A stretch of DNA of 64,000 bases from an uncultured Poribacteria bacterium (GTDB lineage Bacteria > Poribacteria > WGA-4E > WGA-3G). The position numbers were made by a program, and so were the translations under genes. Numbering within the stretch: position 1 is the first letter of the stretch; every line of letters starts with the position of its first letter. This document shows, piece by piece, positions 32,761 to 42,187 of the stretch. The stretch spans positions 3,018,481-3,082,480 of the forward strand of contig OY282383.1 in NCBI GenBank assembly GCA_958295855.1. The letters run 5' to 3'. The notes under the pieces are model-generated. The model searched no databases, was not told the DNA's origin, and saw only the letters and a list, made by a program, of their open reading frames with translations.

Positions 32761-33993
32761 GATGGTGTGATTTTTATCTCTATTGACGACAATGAACAGC
32801 CCAATCTGCGTTCACTGATGAACGAGATTTTTGGCGGAGAGAATTTTGTGGCATCCTTAATCTGGCGTTCAAGGTTAGGACGTGGCGGCACCACAAAAAA
32901 TATTGCCACGCTGCACGAGTACATTGTTGTTTATGCCAAATCCATAGACTTCGTAGAATTCAGAGCAGATAAGCGAGTTAGAGAAACGGAGTCAACAGAG
33001 AGATTGCGACAATGGGGACAGTTTGATAGGCGAGAAGATGCACCAACAATGTACTACCCCGTTTATTCCGGCGAATTCGGCGAAATTTACCCTATCAGAT
33101 CAGATGGAACAGAGGGGCGTTGGAGGGTTAGCAAATCTACAATGAAAGACCTCATTGATAACAACCGGGTTGTTTTTAAAAAGCAACCAGACAGGCGCAT
33201 TGAAGCCTATAAAATCATACCTGCTGGGACTGAAACCTATACAGCCTATTCATCTCTGCTTGATTCTGAAATTGTCAAAACAACTGCACATGGCAGCATT
33301 GAATTAAAGAACATTTTGGGTCCCGACAAATTCTCCTATCCTAAGCCATCATTGCTAATAAAGGAACTTATATCTCTTTGCACCGGGGATGGGGATGTTA
33401 TTTTAGACTCATTTGCCGGTTCAGGCACCACTGCCCACGCTGTGCTCGCGCTCAACAAAGCGGATGGAGGCAATCGCAAGTTTATCCTCATTGAATGCGA
33501 AGAGTATGCCGACACTATCACTGCTGAACGTGTCCGCAGGGTTATCAAGGGGGTTCCTAATGCACGCGATGTCGCACTACGCCAAGGACTCGGTGGCTCT
33601 TTTACTTACTGCGCCTTGGGCGAACCAATTGAGGTAGAAGCGATGCTTACCGGGGAGGCGTTGCCACCTTATGCCGCACTTGCCGCCAATCTACTATATA
33701 CCACCACGGGTGTGTCCGTTGGAGTAGATGCCCTGGAAGCGAAAAATGATGAGGGCCTTTTCTACAGCGATGATAAAAATGACTACTACCTCCACTACAA
33801 ACCACATCTTGAATACTTGCGGAGCAACGCCGCTATACTCAACTTGGAACAAGCAGAACGCATCCGCGATGCAAGCCTTAACAACGGTAAAAAGGCCATC
33901 GTTTACGCCGCAGGAAATTACATCGGGCAGCGCGAACTCACACGAATGGGAATTACATTTTGTCAACTCCCCCAGGCCCTGCAAAAGACTTGA
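32380..33993 (+). CDS. mod: Type III restriction-modification methyltransferase Mod, copy 1
   Basis: A 537-residue beta-class adenine-N6 DNA methyltransferase: catalytic DPPYNTG at Asp68 and AdoMet motif DSFAGSGTT at 343-351. Between them lies the target-recognition domain (residues about 150-340). The first 110-150 residues and everything after residue 342 are nearly identical to copy 2 (37629-39278), while the target domains are unrelated, so the copies should methylate different sequences. It starts after a short gap from the Uma2 gene. A promoter overlaps its stop codon. Confidence 0.92.
   Translation: MPRLEFKGKQHIYAHHLTIPYRPLEPDEKRSCNPAGTDDNLIIHGDNLHALKALLPRYANRVKCIYIDPPYNTGNEGWGYNDNVNSPLMQQWFTQNSPVDNEDLERHDKWLCMMWPRLHLLHELLSDDGVIFISIDDNEQPNLRSLMNEIFGGENFVASLIWRSRLGRGGTTKNIATLHEYIVVYAKSIDFVEFRADKRVRETESTERLRQWGQFDRREDAPTMYYPVYSGEFGEIYPIRSDGTEGRWRVSKSTMKDLIDNNRVVFKKQPDRRIEAYKIIPAGTETYTAYSSLLDSEIVKTTAHGSIELKNILGPDKFSYPKPSLLIKELISLCTGDGDVILDSFAGSGTTAHAVLALNKADGGNRKFILIECEEYADTITAERVRRVIKGVPNARDVALRQGLGGSFTYCALGEPIEVEAMLTGEALPPYAALAANLLYTTTGVSVGVDALEAKNDEGLFYSDDKNDYYLHYKPHLEYLRSNAAILNLEQAERIRDASLNNGKKAIVYAAGNYIGQRELTRMGITFCQLPQALQKT
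33406..33970 (+). repeat. 3' homology block shared with mod2 (38683-39255)
   Basis: From the FAGSGTT codons to TTTTGTCAACTCCCCCA the two mod genes are nearly identical, more so than in the 5' block. This favours recent gene conversion or recombination between the copies. Confidence 0.85.
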
Positions 33994-34019
33994 CACCGTT
34001 TTGGATTTTATGTTAGAAT
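33990..34019 (+). promoter_or_regulatory. Sigma70-type promoter overlapping the mod1 stop
   Basis: TTGACA (33990-33995) includes the mod1 TGA; 18-bp spacer; TAGAAT (34014-34019). It would drive the methyltransferase remnant, the kinase and the response regulator with a leader of about 310 nt to the kinase ATG. Confidence 0.6.
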
Positions 34020-34086
34020 AAACACTGGCATTTTTTTGGTGAACGTTGTACCCGCGATATGAAAACGGTCATATCTGGCAAGCTGT

Positions 34087-34335
34087 GTGTTAGAAAAGCG
34101 AAACCGTTGTTGCCACATTGCAATGGATGGGCACTATTACATTCATCCAGATATTGAACAGAATAGATCCCTGACACCGAGGGAGGCGGCAAGGCTACAG
34201 ACATTTCCGGATGACTATTACTTTGAAAGCGGTAATGGAAAACCCTATCGGATGCCTGCCTACCGGCAGATCGGGAACGCGGTGCCTGTACTTCTGGCAC
34301 AAAAAATCGCAGAAAAGTTGAAGGAGCATTGGTAA
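34087..34335 (+). pseudogene. C-terminal remnant of a C5-cytosine DNA methyltransferase
   Basis: The open frame encodes [36 protein letters not shown] and [20 protein letters not shown], the C-terminal motifs IX/X of C5 methyltransferases. Nothing of the catalytic PCQ or ENV motifs precedes it. Just upstream another frame gives TVVA, the residues expected before [13 protein letters not shown], so a frameshift is also present. It ends 3 nt before the kinase start and keeps a ribosome site for it. Confidence 0.8.
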
Positions 34336-34337
34336 CC

Positions 34338-36503
34338 ATGAGCTTAGATATCACCTATAAGATTAGGCCTGCGGGCCGACACATTCTGACCATCGGACGC
34401 GATCTTATTCAGGATAATTATGCGGCTGTTATTGAGTTGGTTAAAAATGCTTATGATGCTGATTCTCCTGATGTGAACATAGAATTCAAGAAATCTTTTG
34501 GCCGCAGCGGGTATTCCATCGTCATCTCCGATCATGGGCACGGTATGTCTAAGGACGATGTCATCAACAAATGGCTGGTGCCATCAACCCGAGACAAACG
34601 TGACAGGCGAAAAAGTCCTGCAGGAAGGGTGCTGCAAGGACACAAAGGCGTGGGGCGCTATGCCGCATCCATTCTCGGCACCGATGTCCTTCTTGAAACA
34701 GTCACCGACAAAGGTGAGAAAACAATAGTCTATGTTGAATGGAGCAACTTTGAAAACGCTCAGTATCTGGATGATGTGGAAATCCTTGTTGAAACAGCGG
34801 AAGTCTCTGAACCTTCTGGTACGCTATTAACCATCGACGGAGATGATAAGTTACTCGCTGAATGGAACAAGGAACGGTTTGAAAAACTCCGATTTGAACT
34901 GAAGAAACTGACATCACCAATGAGCACTATCCTCAGCAGCGAAGATAGTGATGATAAATTCCGTATCAATTTGACAGTCGAAGGTTTTCACGGAGTGGAG
35001 AACGTCAAGGAAACTATTGAACCATATCCGCTTTTTGAACTTTTTGACTACAAGATCTCGGGTACCATAGGCTCTGATGGCAAAGGTGTCCTGACATACT
35101 CATCGCAAAAAGCCCGTAACACTATAGAGGAAAAGATCGCCTTCGATTTTGGAAAGTCAACAAGATGCGGTGAGCTTGATATTGATATTCGAGTGTACGA
35201 TCGCGAGAAAGAAGCTATTGCTGCTTTGAGCAAACGGGGACTGAAAGCGGATTCCGAGAATCCTTTTGGAAAACTTTCTGCAAGGCAGCTTCTAAATTAC
35301 TACAACGGGATCGGTGTTTATCGGAATGGATTTCGTATTCGGCCACTAGGCGATTCCGGATTTGACTGGCTGAAACTGAACGCAAGGCGCGTTAATAACC
35401 CGTCCCTCAGGATCGGCAGCAATCAAGTAATCGGATATGTGCAGATTCAGTCGGAGGATGAATCCGGTTTGATAGAAAAAAGTGCCAGGGATGGGTTCAA
35501 GGAAAATGGGGCTTTCAATCGACTGCAGGATGTCACAAAGCGGGTCATATCGGAACTTGAAATCCGACGTTTCAAATACAGAAAAGATGCTGGTCTGAGC
35601 CGCCCCACTATCAAAGTAGAAGAGAATTTGCAAGGGATTTTTTCGTTTGATGAGTTGATAGAGAATGTACGGACGCACCTCAACAAAGACAGTGTTGACA
35701 AAATAACCGTCGACAAAACCATTGAACTTATCAATCAAGATGCCCAAGAAAAAAACAAGGTCGCTGATGAAATCCAGACAATTGTCGCTATTTATCAGGT
35801 TGAAGCCACCTTGGGGAAAATTGTCAATGTAATTCTTCATGAAGGCAGCCGACCTCTCAGTTACTTCCACAACCAGATACCTAACCTCAATTACTGGTAC
35901 GAGTCGTTTCAAAAGACCGGCAATCCGCATGAATTTGAAAAATTCATGCGGATTGCCAAGGGGATGGTTCAGAATGCGGAGATGTTTGTAAAACTTTTTA
36001 GAAGACTAGATCCCCTAGCGGCGAGAAAGCGCACGGTTAGAAAGCCCTTGGAACTAAAAAAAACAATACAAGAGGCGGTTTCTATCTTTGAACAGGAAAT
36101 AGAATCCGACAATATATCTGTTGAAATCAAGGGGCCAGAGGACTCCAAATTCTCCGCTCGGATTCAAGATATCTATGCGATTTTCACAAATCTTATTGAT
36201 AACAGTCTTTATTGGATGCGTGAAAAAAAAGTAGACAGACGGCAAATCACTATTGAACTCAAGATGGACGGTAGTGCCCTGCGTTATATCGACTATCGCG
36301 ACACTGGACCGGGAATTGAACCGGACCTCATTGAAAGCGAAGTGATTTTTGCCCCGGGGTTTTCCACTAAACCAGATGGAACAGGTTTGGGATTGGCTAT
36401 AGCTGGGGAAGCTGCAGATCGAAACGACCTTAGATTAGAAGCCTATGAAGTTGACGAAGGTGCCCACTTCAGACTTCAACCTAAGATGGAGAATGAGAAA
36501 TGA
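34338..36503 (+). CDS. Double-GHKL ATPase/histidine kinase in a restriction locus
   Basis: A 721-residue protein with two GHKL ATPase folds. The first (residues 1-200) is Hsp90/MORC-like: AAVIELVKNAYDAD, VISDHGHGM and GHKGVGRYAAS. The second (about 590-715) is histidine-kinase-like: TNLIDNSLYWM, DTGPGIEPDL, PGFSTKPDGTGLGLAIAG. Between them an H-box (VILHEGSRPLSY, His501) looks competent for phosphorylation. No membrane segment is present, so the signal is internal, possibly DNA state or ATP. The stop overlaps the response-regulator start (ATGA). MORC/MutL-type GHKL ATPases are known from restriction loci; fusion to a kinase half and linkage with a regulator is less usual. A TTG at 34329 is an alternative start. 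Confidence 0.8.
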   Translation: MSLDITYKIRPAGRHILTIGRDLIQDNYAAVIELVKNAYDADSPDVNIEFKKSFGRSGYSIVISDHGHGMSKDDVINKWLVPSTRDKRDRRKSPAGRVLQGHKGVGRYAASILGTDVLLETVTDKGEKTIVYVEWSNFENAQYLDDVEILVETAEVSEPSGTLLTIDGDDKLLAEWNKERFEKLRFELKKLTSPMSTILSSEDSDDKFRINLTVEGFHGVENVKETIEPYPLFELFDYKISGTIGSDGKGVLTYSSQKARNTIEEKIAFDFGKSTRCGELDIDIRVYDREKEAIAALSKRGLKADSENPFGKLSARQLLNYYNGIGVYRNGFRIRPLGDSGFDWLKLNARRVNNPSLRIGSNQVIGYVQIQSEDESGLIEKSARDGFKENGAFNRLQDVTKRVISELEIRRFKYRKDAGLSRPTIKVEENLQGIFSFDELIENVRTHLNKDSVDKITVDKTIELINQDAQEKNKVADEIQTIVAIYQVEATLGKIVNVILHEGSRPLSYFHNQIPNLNYWYESFQKTGNPHEFEKFMRIAKGMVQNAEMFVKLFRRLDPLAARKRTVRKPLELKKTIQEAVSIFEQEIESDNISVEIKGPEDSKFSARIQDIYAIFTNLIDNSLYWMREKKVDRRQITIELKMDGSALRYIDYRDTGPGIEPDLIESEVIFAPGFSTKPDGTGLGLAIAGEAADRNDLRLEAYEVDEGAHFRLQPKMENEK

Positions 36504-37546
36504 ATCAGATAAAAATTCTGCTTGTTGAAGATGCAGAAGACCAACAAGGCATATTTAAAGATATTGTAGAAGTTTTCAATCAGAAAAATAATCTGAACGT
36601 TGAGTATGAGATAGCAGAAGATCCTGAGGAAGCATCAAGCAAAATTGATGCTTCTTACGATGGAGCAATTATTGACTTGTACTTGGGCGATGACGAAGAA
36701 GGTGGAAATAAAATTGTTCACCAACTAGGCGATTCATTTACCAGAATACCAATTATCTTTGTCACAGCCTTCGCTGATTCGGTGATTGATCATCCGTCGG
36801 TCATAAAAACGCGTAGGCGTGAGAATGGAACATACGAATCTGACCTGCTATTGTTTCAGAAGATACACAACACTGGACTCACCCGTATCATGGGAGGCAG
36901 GGGATTAATCGAACAGACTCTAAGTGAAGTCTTTCTCAAAAATCTCCTGCCACAGATAGAGACGTGGGTCGCCTATGGGGAAGAAGATTCAGAACGAACT
37001 GAAAAGGCTCTCCTGCGTTATACCTTGAATCACTTGTTTCAATCTCTTGAGGAAGACGAAAAACCCTGTTTTCCTGAAGAAGTCTACTTACATCCACATG
37101 TGTCTAAAGAAATCACAACCGGAAGTATTGTGAAAGAAAAGACGAGTAATCAACCGTTCGTCGTCCTGAGCCCAGCTTGTGACCTTGTTCCCAGAGGAAA
37201 AAACGGTGTACTCAACACAGATCGTATTCTCCTCGTTGAGATTGAAAATGTAGATGAGGTGCTAGGGGGTAGCAAGAGTAAAAGCAGAGTTAGAGAACTT
37301 TGTACGAACAGACGGACATACTATCATTGGCTGCCGAAAACTGATTTTTTTGTGGGTGGGATTCTCAATTTCAGAAAACTGACGACTCTAAATAGGAACG
37401 GTTTTGACGAAAGATTTAGAAAACCCGAAATTCAGATATCGCCCTTTTTTGTAAAGGATATTGTATCACGCTTTTCTTCATACTATGCACGACAAGGGCA
37501 ACCGGATATTGACAGTACAGCGTTTGTTAATCGCTACACTACCTGA
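36500..37546 (+). CDS. Response regulator with unknown output domain
   Basis: A 348-residue protein starting inside the kinase stop. The receiver domain (residues 1-130) is complete: acidic pair Glu10-Asp11, phospho-acceptor Asp59 in AIIDLYLGD, Thr89 in IIFVTAF, and Lys121. The receiver loop is enlarged by about 20 residues (around 97-117). The output region (about 150-348) is not a known DNA-binding domain; it has CDLVPRGKNG, RTYYHWLPKTDFF and a beta-rich look, reminiscent of small peptide/DNA-processing accessory domains, but no assignment is safe. The kinase partner is certainly the neighbouring gene. Confidence 0.75.
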   Translation: MNQIKILLVEDAEDQQGIFKDIVEVFNQKNNLNVEYEIAEDPEEASSKIDASYDGAIIDLYLGDDEEGGNKIVHQLGDSFTRIPIIFVTAFADSVIDHPSVIKTRRRENGTYESDLLLFQKIHNTGLTRIMGGRGLIEQTLSEVFLKNLLPQIETWVAYGEEDSERTEKALLRYTLNHLFQSLEEDEKPCFPEEVYLHPHVSKEITTGSIVKEKTSNQPFVVLSPACDLVPRGKNGVLNTDRILLVEIENVDEVLGGSKSKSRVRELCTNRRTYYHWLPKTDFFVGGILNFRKLTTLNRNGFDERFRKPEIQISPFFVKDIVSRFSSYYARQGQPDIDSTAFVNRYTT

Positions 37547-37628
37547 AGGTTTTTGGAAGATAAATGTCCCTTGGTCTATCAGAACAATGTTAAAATCACC
37601 GTAGGCCTATGTTTTGTAAGGATGTTCC

Positions 37629-39278
37629 ATGCCCACACTCGAATTCAAAGGAAAACAACACATCTACGCCCACCATCTCACTGTCCCCTACCGGCCACTT
37701 GAACCTGACGAAAAACGCTCCTGCAACCCAGCAGGTACCAACGATAACCTCATCATCCACGGCGATAACCTGCACGCCCTCAAAGCACTATTGCCCCGCT
37801 ACGCGAACCGCGTCAAGTGCATCTACATTGACCCGCCCTACAACACCGGCAATGAGGGCTGGGGCTACAACGACAACGTCAACAGCCCTTTGATGCAGAA
37901 ATGGCTTACCGAGAATAGGCCGGTTGATAATGAAGACATGGAGCGACATGACAAATGGCTCTGCATGATGTGGCCGAGGTTGCACCTGCTCAAAGAACTG
38001 CTTGCCGACGATGGCATAATTTTTATCTCTATTGATGACAACGAACAGCATCACCTGCGGATGATGATGGATGAGATTTTTGGTGGGAAGAATTTTAGAA
38101 ATGTAATCAGCATACGCCGCGGTGTAAAAAACGTTCAAGCCCAATTTGAGTATGTAGACCGCCTTAATATCGGCTCAGAATACATACTATTCTTCAGCAA
38201 ATCACCTGAAATAAAATTTCACCATTTGACCGTCGATCTGGATGAAAGTACGATCGGAAAGTGGAATAATCATTGGCGTGGCACTGATAGACCAACAATG
38301 CGATACGAGTTGATGGGAACAACTCCAAAAACAGGTCAATGGAGATGGGAAAAAGAAAGAAGCCTGGCTGCTATGGAAAATTATGCACGTTTGCTTGAGG
38401 AATGTGGCCCCAATCCTAGTCAAACTGAAATTGATGAATGGTGGTTTGCGCAATCACCTCAAAAGCCTGATTTGTTGCGAATGTCAACGACAAATCGGCC
38501 CGAACATTTCGTGCCTCCATCAGATAGACGCATAGTGAGTTCTCTTTGGACAGACCTAATTGTTAATGAATCTTCCCCTTTAATGAATGCATTAGGTATT
38601 GACTTCCCAAATCCAAAACGTACAGATTTAGTAAAACGAATTATTAATTACGCAACAGCTAGTGACAAAAACGCTATTGTCCTCGACTCTTTTGCAGGCT
38701 CAGGCACTACTGCCCATGCTGTCCTTGCGCTCAACAAAGAGGATGGCGGCAACCGAAAGTTTATCCTCATTGAATGCGAAGAGTATGCCGACACTATCAC
38801 TGCTGAACGTGTCCGAAGGGTTATCAAGGGGGTTCCTAATGCACGCGATGTCGCACTACGCCAAGGACTCGGTGGCTCTTTTACTTACTGCGCCTTGGGC
38901 GAACCAATTGAGATAGAAGCGATGCTTACCGGGGAGGCGTTGCCACCTTATGCCGCACTTGCTGCCAATCTACTATATACCACCACGGGTGTGTCCGTTG
39001 GAGTAGATGCCCTGGAAGCGAAAAATGATGAGGGCCTTTTTTATAGCGATGATAAAAATAACTACTACCTCCTCTACAAACCACGTCTTGAATACCTGCG
39101 TAGCAACGCCGCCATACTCAACTTGGAAAAAGCAGAACGCATCCACGATGCAAGCCTTAGCAACGCTAAAAAGGCTATCGTTTACGCCGCAGGAAATTAC
39201 ATCGGGCAGCGCGAACTCACACGAATGGGAATTACATTTTGTCAACTCCCCCATGCCCTGCACGACAAGGTAAGGTAG
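37629..39278 (+). CDS. mod: Type III restriction-modification methyltransferase Mod, copy 2
   Basis: A 549-residue beta-class adenine methyltransferase, with the same N-terminal DPPYNTG and C-terminal DSFAGSGTT regions as copy 1 and a different central target domain (for example RRGVKNVQAQFEYVDRLNIG and EIDEWWFAQSPQKPDLLRMS). It is followed after 73 nt by the restriction subunit gene, so it is the Mod expected to pair with Res in a classical locus. The central domain determines the DNA sequence methylated and, in type III systems, cleaved. Confidence 0.92.
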   Translation: MPTLEFKGKQHIYAHHLTVPYRPLEPDEKRSCNPAGTNDNLIIHGDNLHALKALLPRYANRVKCIYIDPPYNTGNEGWGYNDNVNSPLMQKWLTENRPVDNEDMERHDKWLCMMWPRLHLLKELLADDGIIFISIDDNEQHHLRMMMDEIFGGKNFRNVISIRRGVKNVQAQFEYVDRLNIGSEYILFFSKSPEIKFHHLTVDLDESTIGKWNNHWRGTDRPTMRYELMGTTPKTGQWRWEKERSLAAMENYARLLEECGPNPSQTEIDEWWFAQSPQKPDLLRMSTTNRPEHFVPPSDRRIVSSLWTDLIVNESSPLMNALGIDFPNPKRTDLVKRIINYATASDKNAIVLDSFAGSGTTAHAVLALNKEDGGNRKFILIECEEYADTITAERVRRVIKGVPNARDVALRQGLGGSFTYCALGEPIEIEAMLTGEALPPYAALAANLLYTTTGVSVGVDALEAKNDEGLFYSDDKNNYYLLYKPRLEYLRSNAAILNLEKAERIHDASLSNAKKAIVYAAGNYIGQRELTRMGITFCQLPHALHDKVR

Positions 39279-39351
39279 TAGCGTCTTTAGAAAGCCCACA
39301 CGCGGAAACCTTCTCCCGCCGTGGGTTTCCGTAACAAAAGGAGGTGTCAGC

Positions 39352-42030
39352 ATGATGGAATTGAAAACGTATCAGCGCAGCGCACTTGACGCTTTTAGCC
39401 GTTGGTTGGAGTTACTTGCAGAAGCGCGGAATCAGTCGGAGACAGCAGTCCAAGCGTTGAAACAGGCAGGGGTTGATATTCCGGATGAGATTCGCAATTA
39501 CCCTCAAAAGGCGTGGCAGAAACTGTCAGAGACTCGCCTCCCCGGTAGGAGCGATCTCCAGATTGCGCCTGCGGCAAGTGTTGGCGAATACGTTGAGCGC
39601 ACCGACGACGCAAACCGCCCTATTCCGCATATCTGCTTCAAAGTACCGACAGGTGGCGGTAAAACCTTTCTCGCCACCGCCGCTTTGGAACGTCTCCACC
39701 GGCAGACCGGGCTCACATTGTGGATTGTGCCGAGCAAGGCTATCTACGAACAAACGAAAGCCGCCTTGTGGACGCGGCAACACCCGTATCGTCAAATGTT
39801 GGAGCGGGCGAGTGCCGGCCGCGTCAAAGTGCTGGAAAAGGAGAATCTGTTCAACAGAGACGATATCGCCAATTACCTCTGTGTCATGCTGCTGATGTTA
39901 CCGGCAGCGAATAGACGAAAAGGCAGAGAGTTTCTGCGTATGTTCAAGGATACAGGACGTTATCCGAGTTTTTTTCCCGACAGTGACGATATCTTCGGCG
40001 ATACGCGCATGCGAAACGAATACCCCGATTTGGAATGTCACCCTGAAAGTGAAGGTGGGCACCTCAAGCAGAGCTTGTTTAACGTCTTCAAGATGCTGCG
40101 TCCGGTGGTTGTTCTGGATGAGGCACATAAAGCGTATGGCGCGAAAAAGCGAGAAGCCAACGAAGAATTTGCCAAATCCATCAACCGCCTTGACCCTCGG
40201 ATGGTGATTGAGCTCTCTGCAACACCGAATCGCGGCATTAGCAACCTCCTCGTCGATATTGAAGGCCCTGACCTGAAAAAAGAGGAGATGATTAAGTTGC
40301 CGGTGCAGGTGACATCATTCCCGAATGCCGAATGGCAATTAACCCTCAGTCAAGCAGTTGACGAACTTGGGAGGCTTGATGCCGAGGCACAGGCATTTGA
40401 GAACAGTACGGGACGGTATATCCGTCCTCTCGCCGTTGTACGCGTTGAGCGAACGGGCAAGGACCAGCGAGATGGGGGACGCATCCATGCCGAGGATGTA
40501 CGGGAGTATCTTACCCAAAACTTGGGCGTGCCTTCGCGTGCAGTTCGCGTCAAGTCCGCTGACAACGACGAGCTCGGACGAGAAGATCTGCTCTCCGAAT
40601 TTTCACAAGTGCGCTGGATAATCACAAAATCCGCACTCATGGAGGGATGGGATTGTCCGTTTGCTTATCTGTTGGTGATGTTAGACAACACACAAGCACA
40701 ACGGGCAATTACGCAACTCGTGGGGCGGGTAATGCGACAACCCCATGCACAACGCACCGGGAGAGAATTGCTGGATCAGTGTTATGTCTATTGCAATAAC
40801 ACCGAGGTTGGAACCGTTGTCACGCAAGTCAAGAATGGCTTGGAATCGGAGGGATTAACAGGCTTGGGTGACGAAGTGATGGACGCGGTGGATTCACAGA
40901 AACCAGGAAGCGAGGGGCAAGAGGTTCAAAGGCAGTCTGTAAAACGCCGCGAGCGGTTCCAGGGTAAGGACATCTACCTGCCTATGGTGCTTCATAGGAA
41001 TGAGTCTCGCCTGCCAAGTGCAGGCGTTCAGGGCGAAGAATGGATTCAACTCAATTATCAGGTGCATATCCTCCCACATATAGACTGGCCAGCCATTGAA
41101 CCGCCCGACCCGAGAGTGTCTGCACCCCAGAGCGTAAGATGGCAATCCGCGGTGGTATTTGCCCCTGCAAAGCAGGGGTGTATACCCTTAGTGGTCGACG
41201 TTGATGAGGTTCTGCCCATTTTCCATCCCGAGCAAGAACCGTACATTGACAAAAAGGTCAGCGTCTCCGATTTTGCACGCCGTCTGTCGGATATTATGCC
41301 TAATCTCTGGCAAGCGGCGCGCATTGCAGAGCAGATGCACGAACGCCTTAGAGCGGCCGGTGAAACCGAAGCGGCCATCTACGATAGACGTTCTTACCTC
41401 GCGCATGTCCTGCGTGAACATGTAAAGCGTGAAGTCGAGAAGCAGGCGGAGCAAGTCTTTCATGCAAAACTAAATAGTGGTGAAATCCGCTTTGACTTGG
41501 AGACAGAGGAACCTAACTACCGTATGGTAGACAGCTACGAAATACATGTCCGCGCTGATGATAAACCACTCTTAAGAAACTACGAACCTGTGCAACTCAG
41601 CCTATTTGAGCCAGTATTTGAGCAACAATTTGATAGCGACTTAGAAAAGAAATTTGCGTATTATCTTGATGAAGAGCAGGCACTGCAGTGGTGGCATCGA
41701 GTCGCGGTACGCCAACGCGGCGAGTATTACGTGCAGGGCTGGAAACAGGGACGTATTTATCCTGACTTTGTTGCAATGGCGAACGAAGTTGGAGACGTAA
41801 CCCGCGTCTTGATTTTTGAGACAAAAGGTGAACACCTGGGAGGCAACCTTGACACTGAGTACAAGCGAAAGGTGTTGGAGACGCTTGAGGGAGTATTTAA
41901 TGCCGCCGGGACTATGGTGGTGCGTGACGGACCGAGGCGAACAGGCATCTTTCAATTGGTGTTTAGTGAGAATGAATTTCTGGAAATATCTGCCCGGTTG
42001 AATGCTGGAGCATATTCTACGAGAAGGTAG
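39352..42030 (+). CDS. res: Type III restriction endonuclease Res subunit
   Basis: An 892-residue SF2 helicase-nuclease. Helicase motifs: PTGGGKTFLA (Lys104), LDEAHKAYG (Asp256), LSATPN and QLVGRVMRQP. The C-terminal endonuclease core is IYPDFVAM (Asp805) then LIFETKGEH (Glu823, Lys825), the PD-ExK signature. With Mod it translocates and cleaves DNA between two head-to-head sites. The start follows AAGGAGG. Residues FAPAKQGCIPL (around 603-613) are a class 1 palindrome inserted in frame (41150-41195), in the linker between helicase and nuclease parts, where it may be tolerated. Confidence 0.92.
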   Translation: MMELKTYQRSALDAFSRWLELLAEARNQSETAVQALKQAGVDIPDEIRNYPQKAWQKLSETRLPGRSDLQIAPAASVGEYVERTDDANRPIPHICFKVPTGGGKTFLATAALERLHRQTGLTLWIVPSKAIYEQTKAALWTRQHPYRQMLERASAGRVKVLEKENLFNRDDIANYLCVMLLMLPAANRRKGREFLRMFKDTGRYPSFFPDSDDIFGDTRMRNEYPDLECHPESEGGHLKQSLFNVFKMLRPVVVLDEAHKAYGAKKREANEEFAKSINRLDPRMVIELSATPNRGISNLLVDIEGPDLKKEEMIKLPVQVTSFPNAEWQLTLSQAVDELGRLDAEAQAFENSTGRYIRPLAVVRVERTGKDQRDGGRIHAEDVREYLTQNLGVPSRAVRVKSADNDELGREDLLSEFSQVRWIITKSALMEGWDCPFAYLLVMLDNTQAQRAITQLVGRVMRQPHAQRTGRELLDQCYVYCNNTEVGTVVTQVKNGLESEGLTGLGDEVMDAVDSQKPGSEGQEVQRQSVKRRERFQGKDIYLPMVLHRNESRLPSAGVQGEEWIQLNYQVHILPHIDWPAIEPPDPRVSAPQSVRWQSAVVFAPAKQGCIPLVVDVDEVLPIFHPEQEPYIDKKVSVSDFARRLSDIMPNLWQAARIAEQMHERLRAAGETEAAIYDRRSYLAHVLREHVKREVEKQAEQVFHAKLNSGEIRFDLETEEPNYRMVDSYEIHVRADDKPLLRNYEPVQLSLFEPVFEQQFDSDLEKKFAYYLDEEQALQWWHRVAVRQRGEYYVQGWKQGRIYPDFVAMANEVGDVTRVLIFETKGEHLGGNLDTEYKRKVLETLEGVFNAAGTMVVRDGPRRTGIFQLVFSENEFLEISARLNAGAYSTRR
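41150..41195 (+). repeat. Class 1 palindromic element inside res
   Basis: GGTGGTATTTGCCCCTGC-AAA-GCAGGGGTGTATACC, then CTTAGTGG. It encodes VVFAPAKQGCIPLVV in frame, with no stop. Confidence 0.9.
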
Positions 42031-42129
42031 CATCGCGAGGTACGACGGTATAGCGGAGTCTGGGTTGAAAACTCCTCCTACAAGAGGGCACTGAAAACGA
42101 AATGCCCCCTGGATACAGAAAAATAATTG

Positions 42130-42158
42130 TTGACAAATAAACGTAAATTTCGTAAAAT
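42130..42158 (+). promoter_or_regulatory. Strong sigma70-type promoter
   Basis: TTGACA (42130-42135), 17-bp spacer, TAAAAT (42153-42158). It lies directly upstream of an aldo/keto reductase remnant and may now feed transcription into the secreted-protein genes. Confidence 0.7.
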
Positions 42159-42187
42159 GGGGACAAATCCATGTGAAGGAAAAAACG

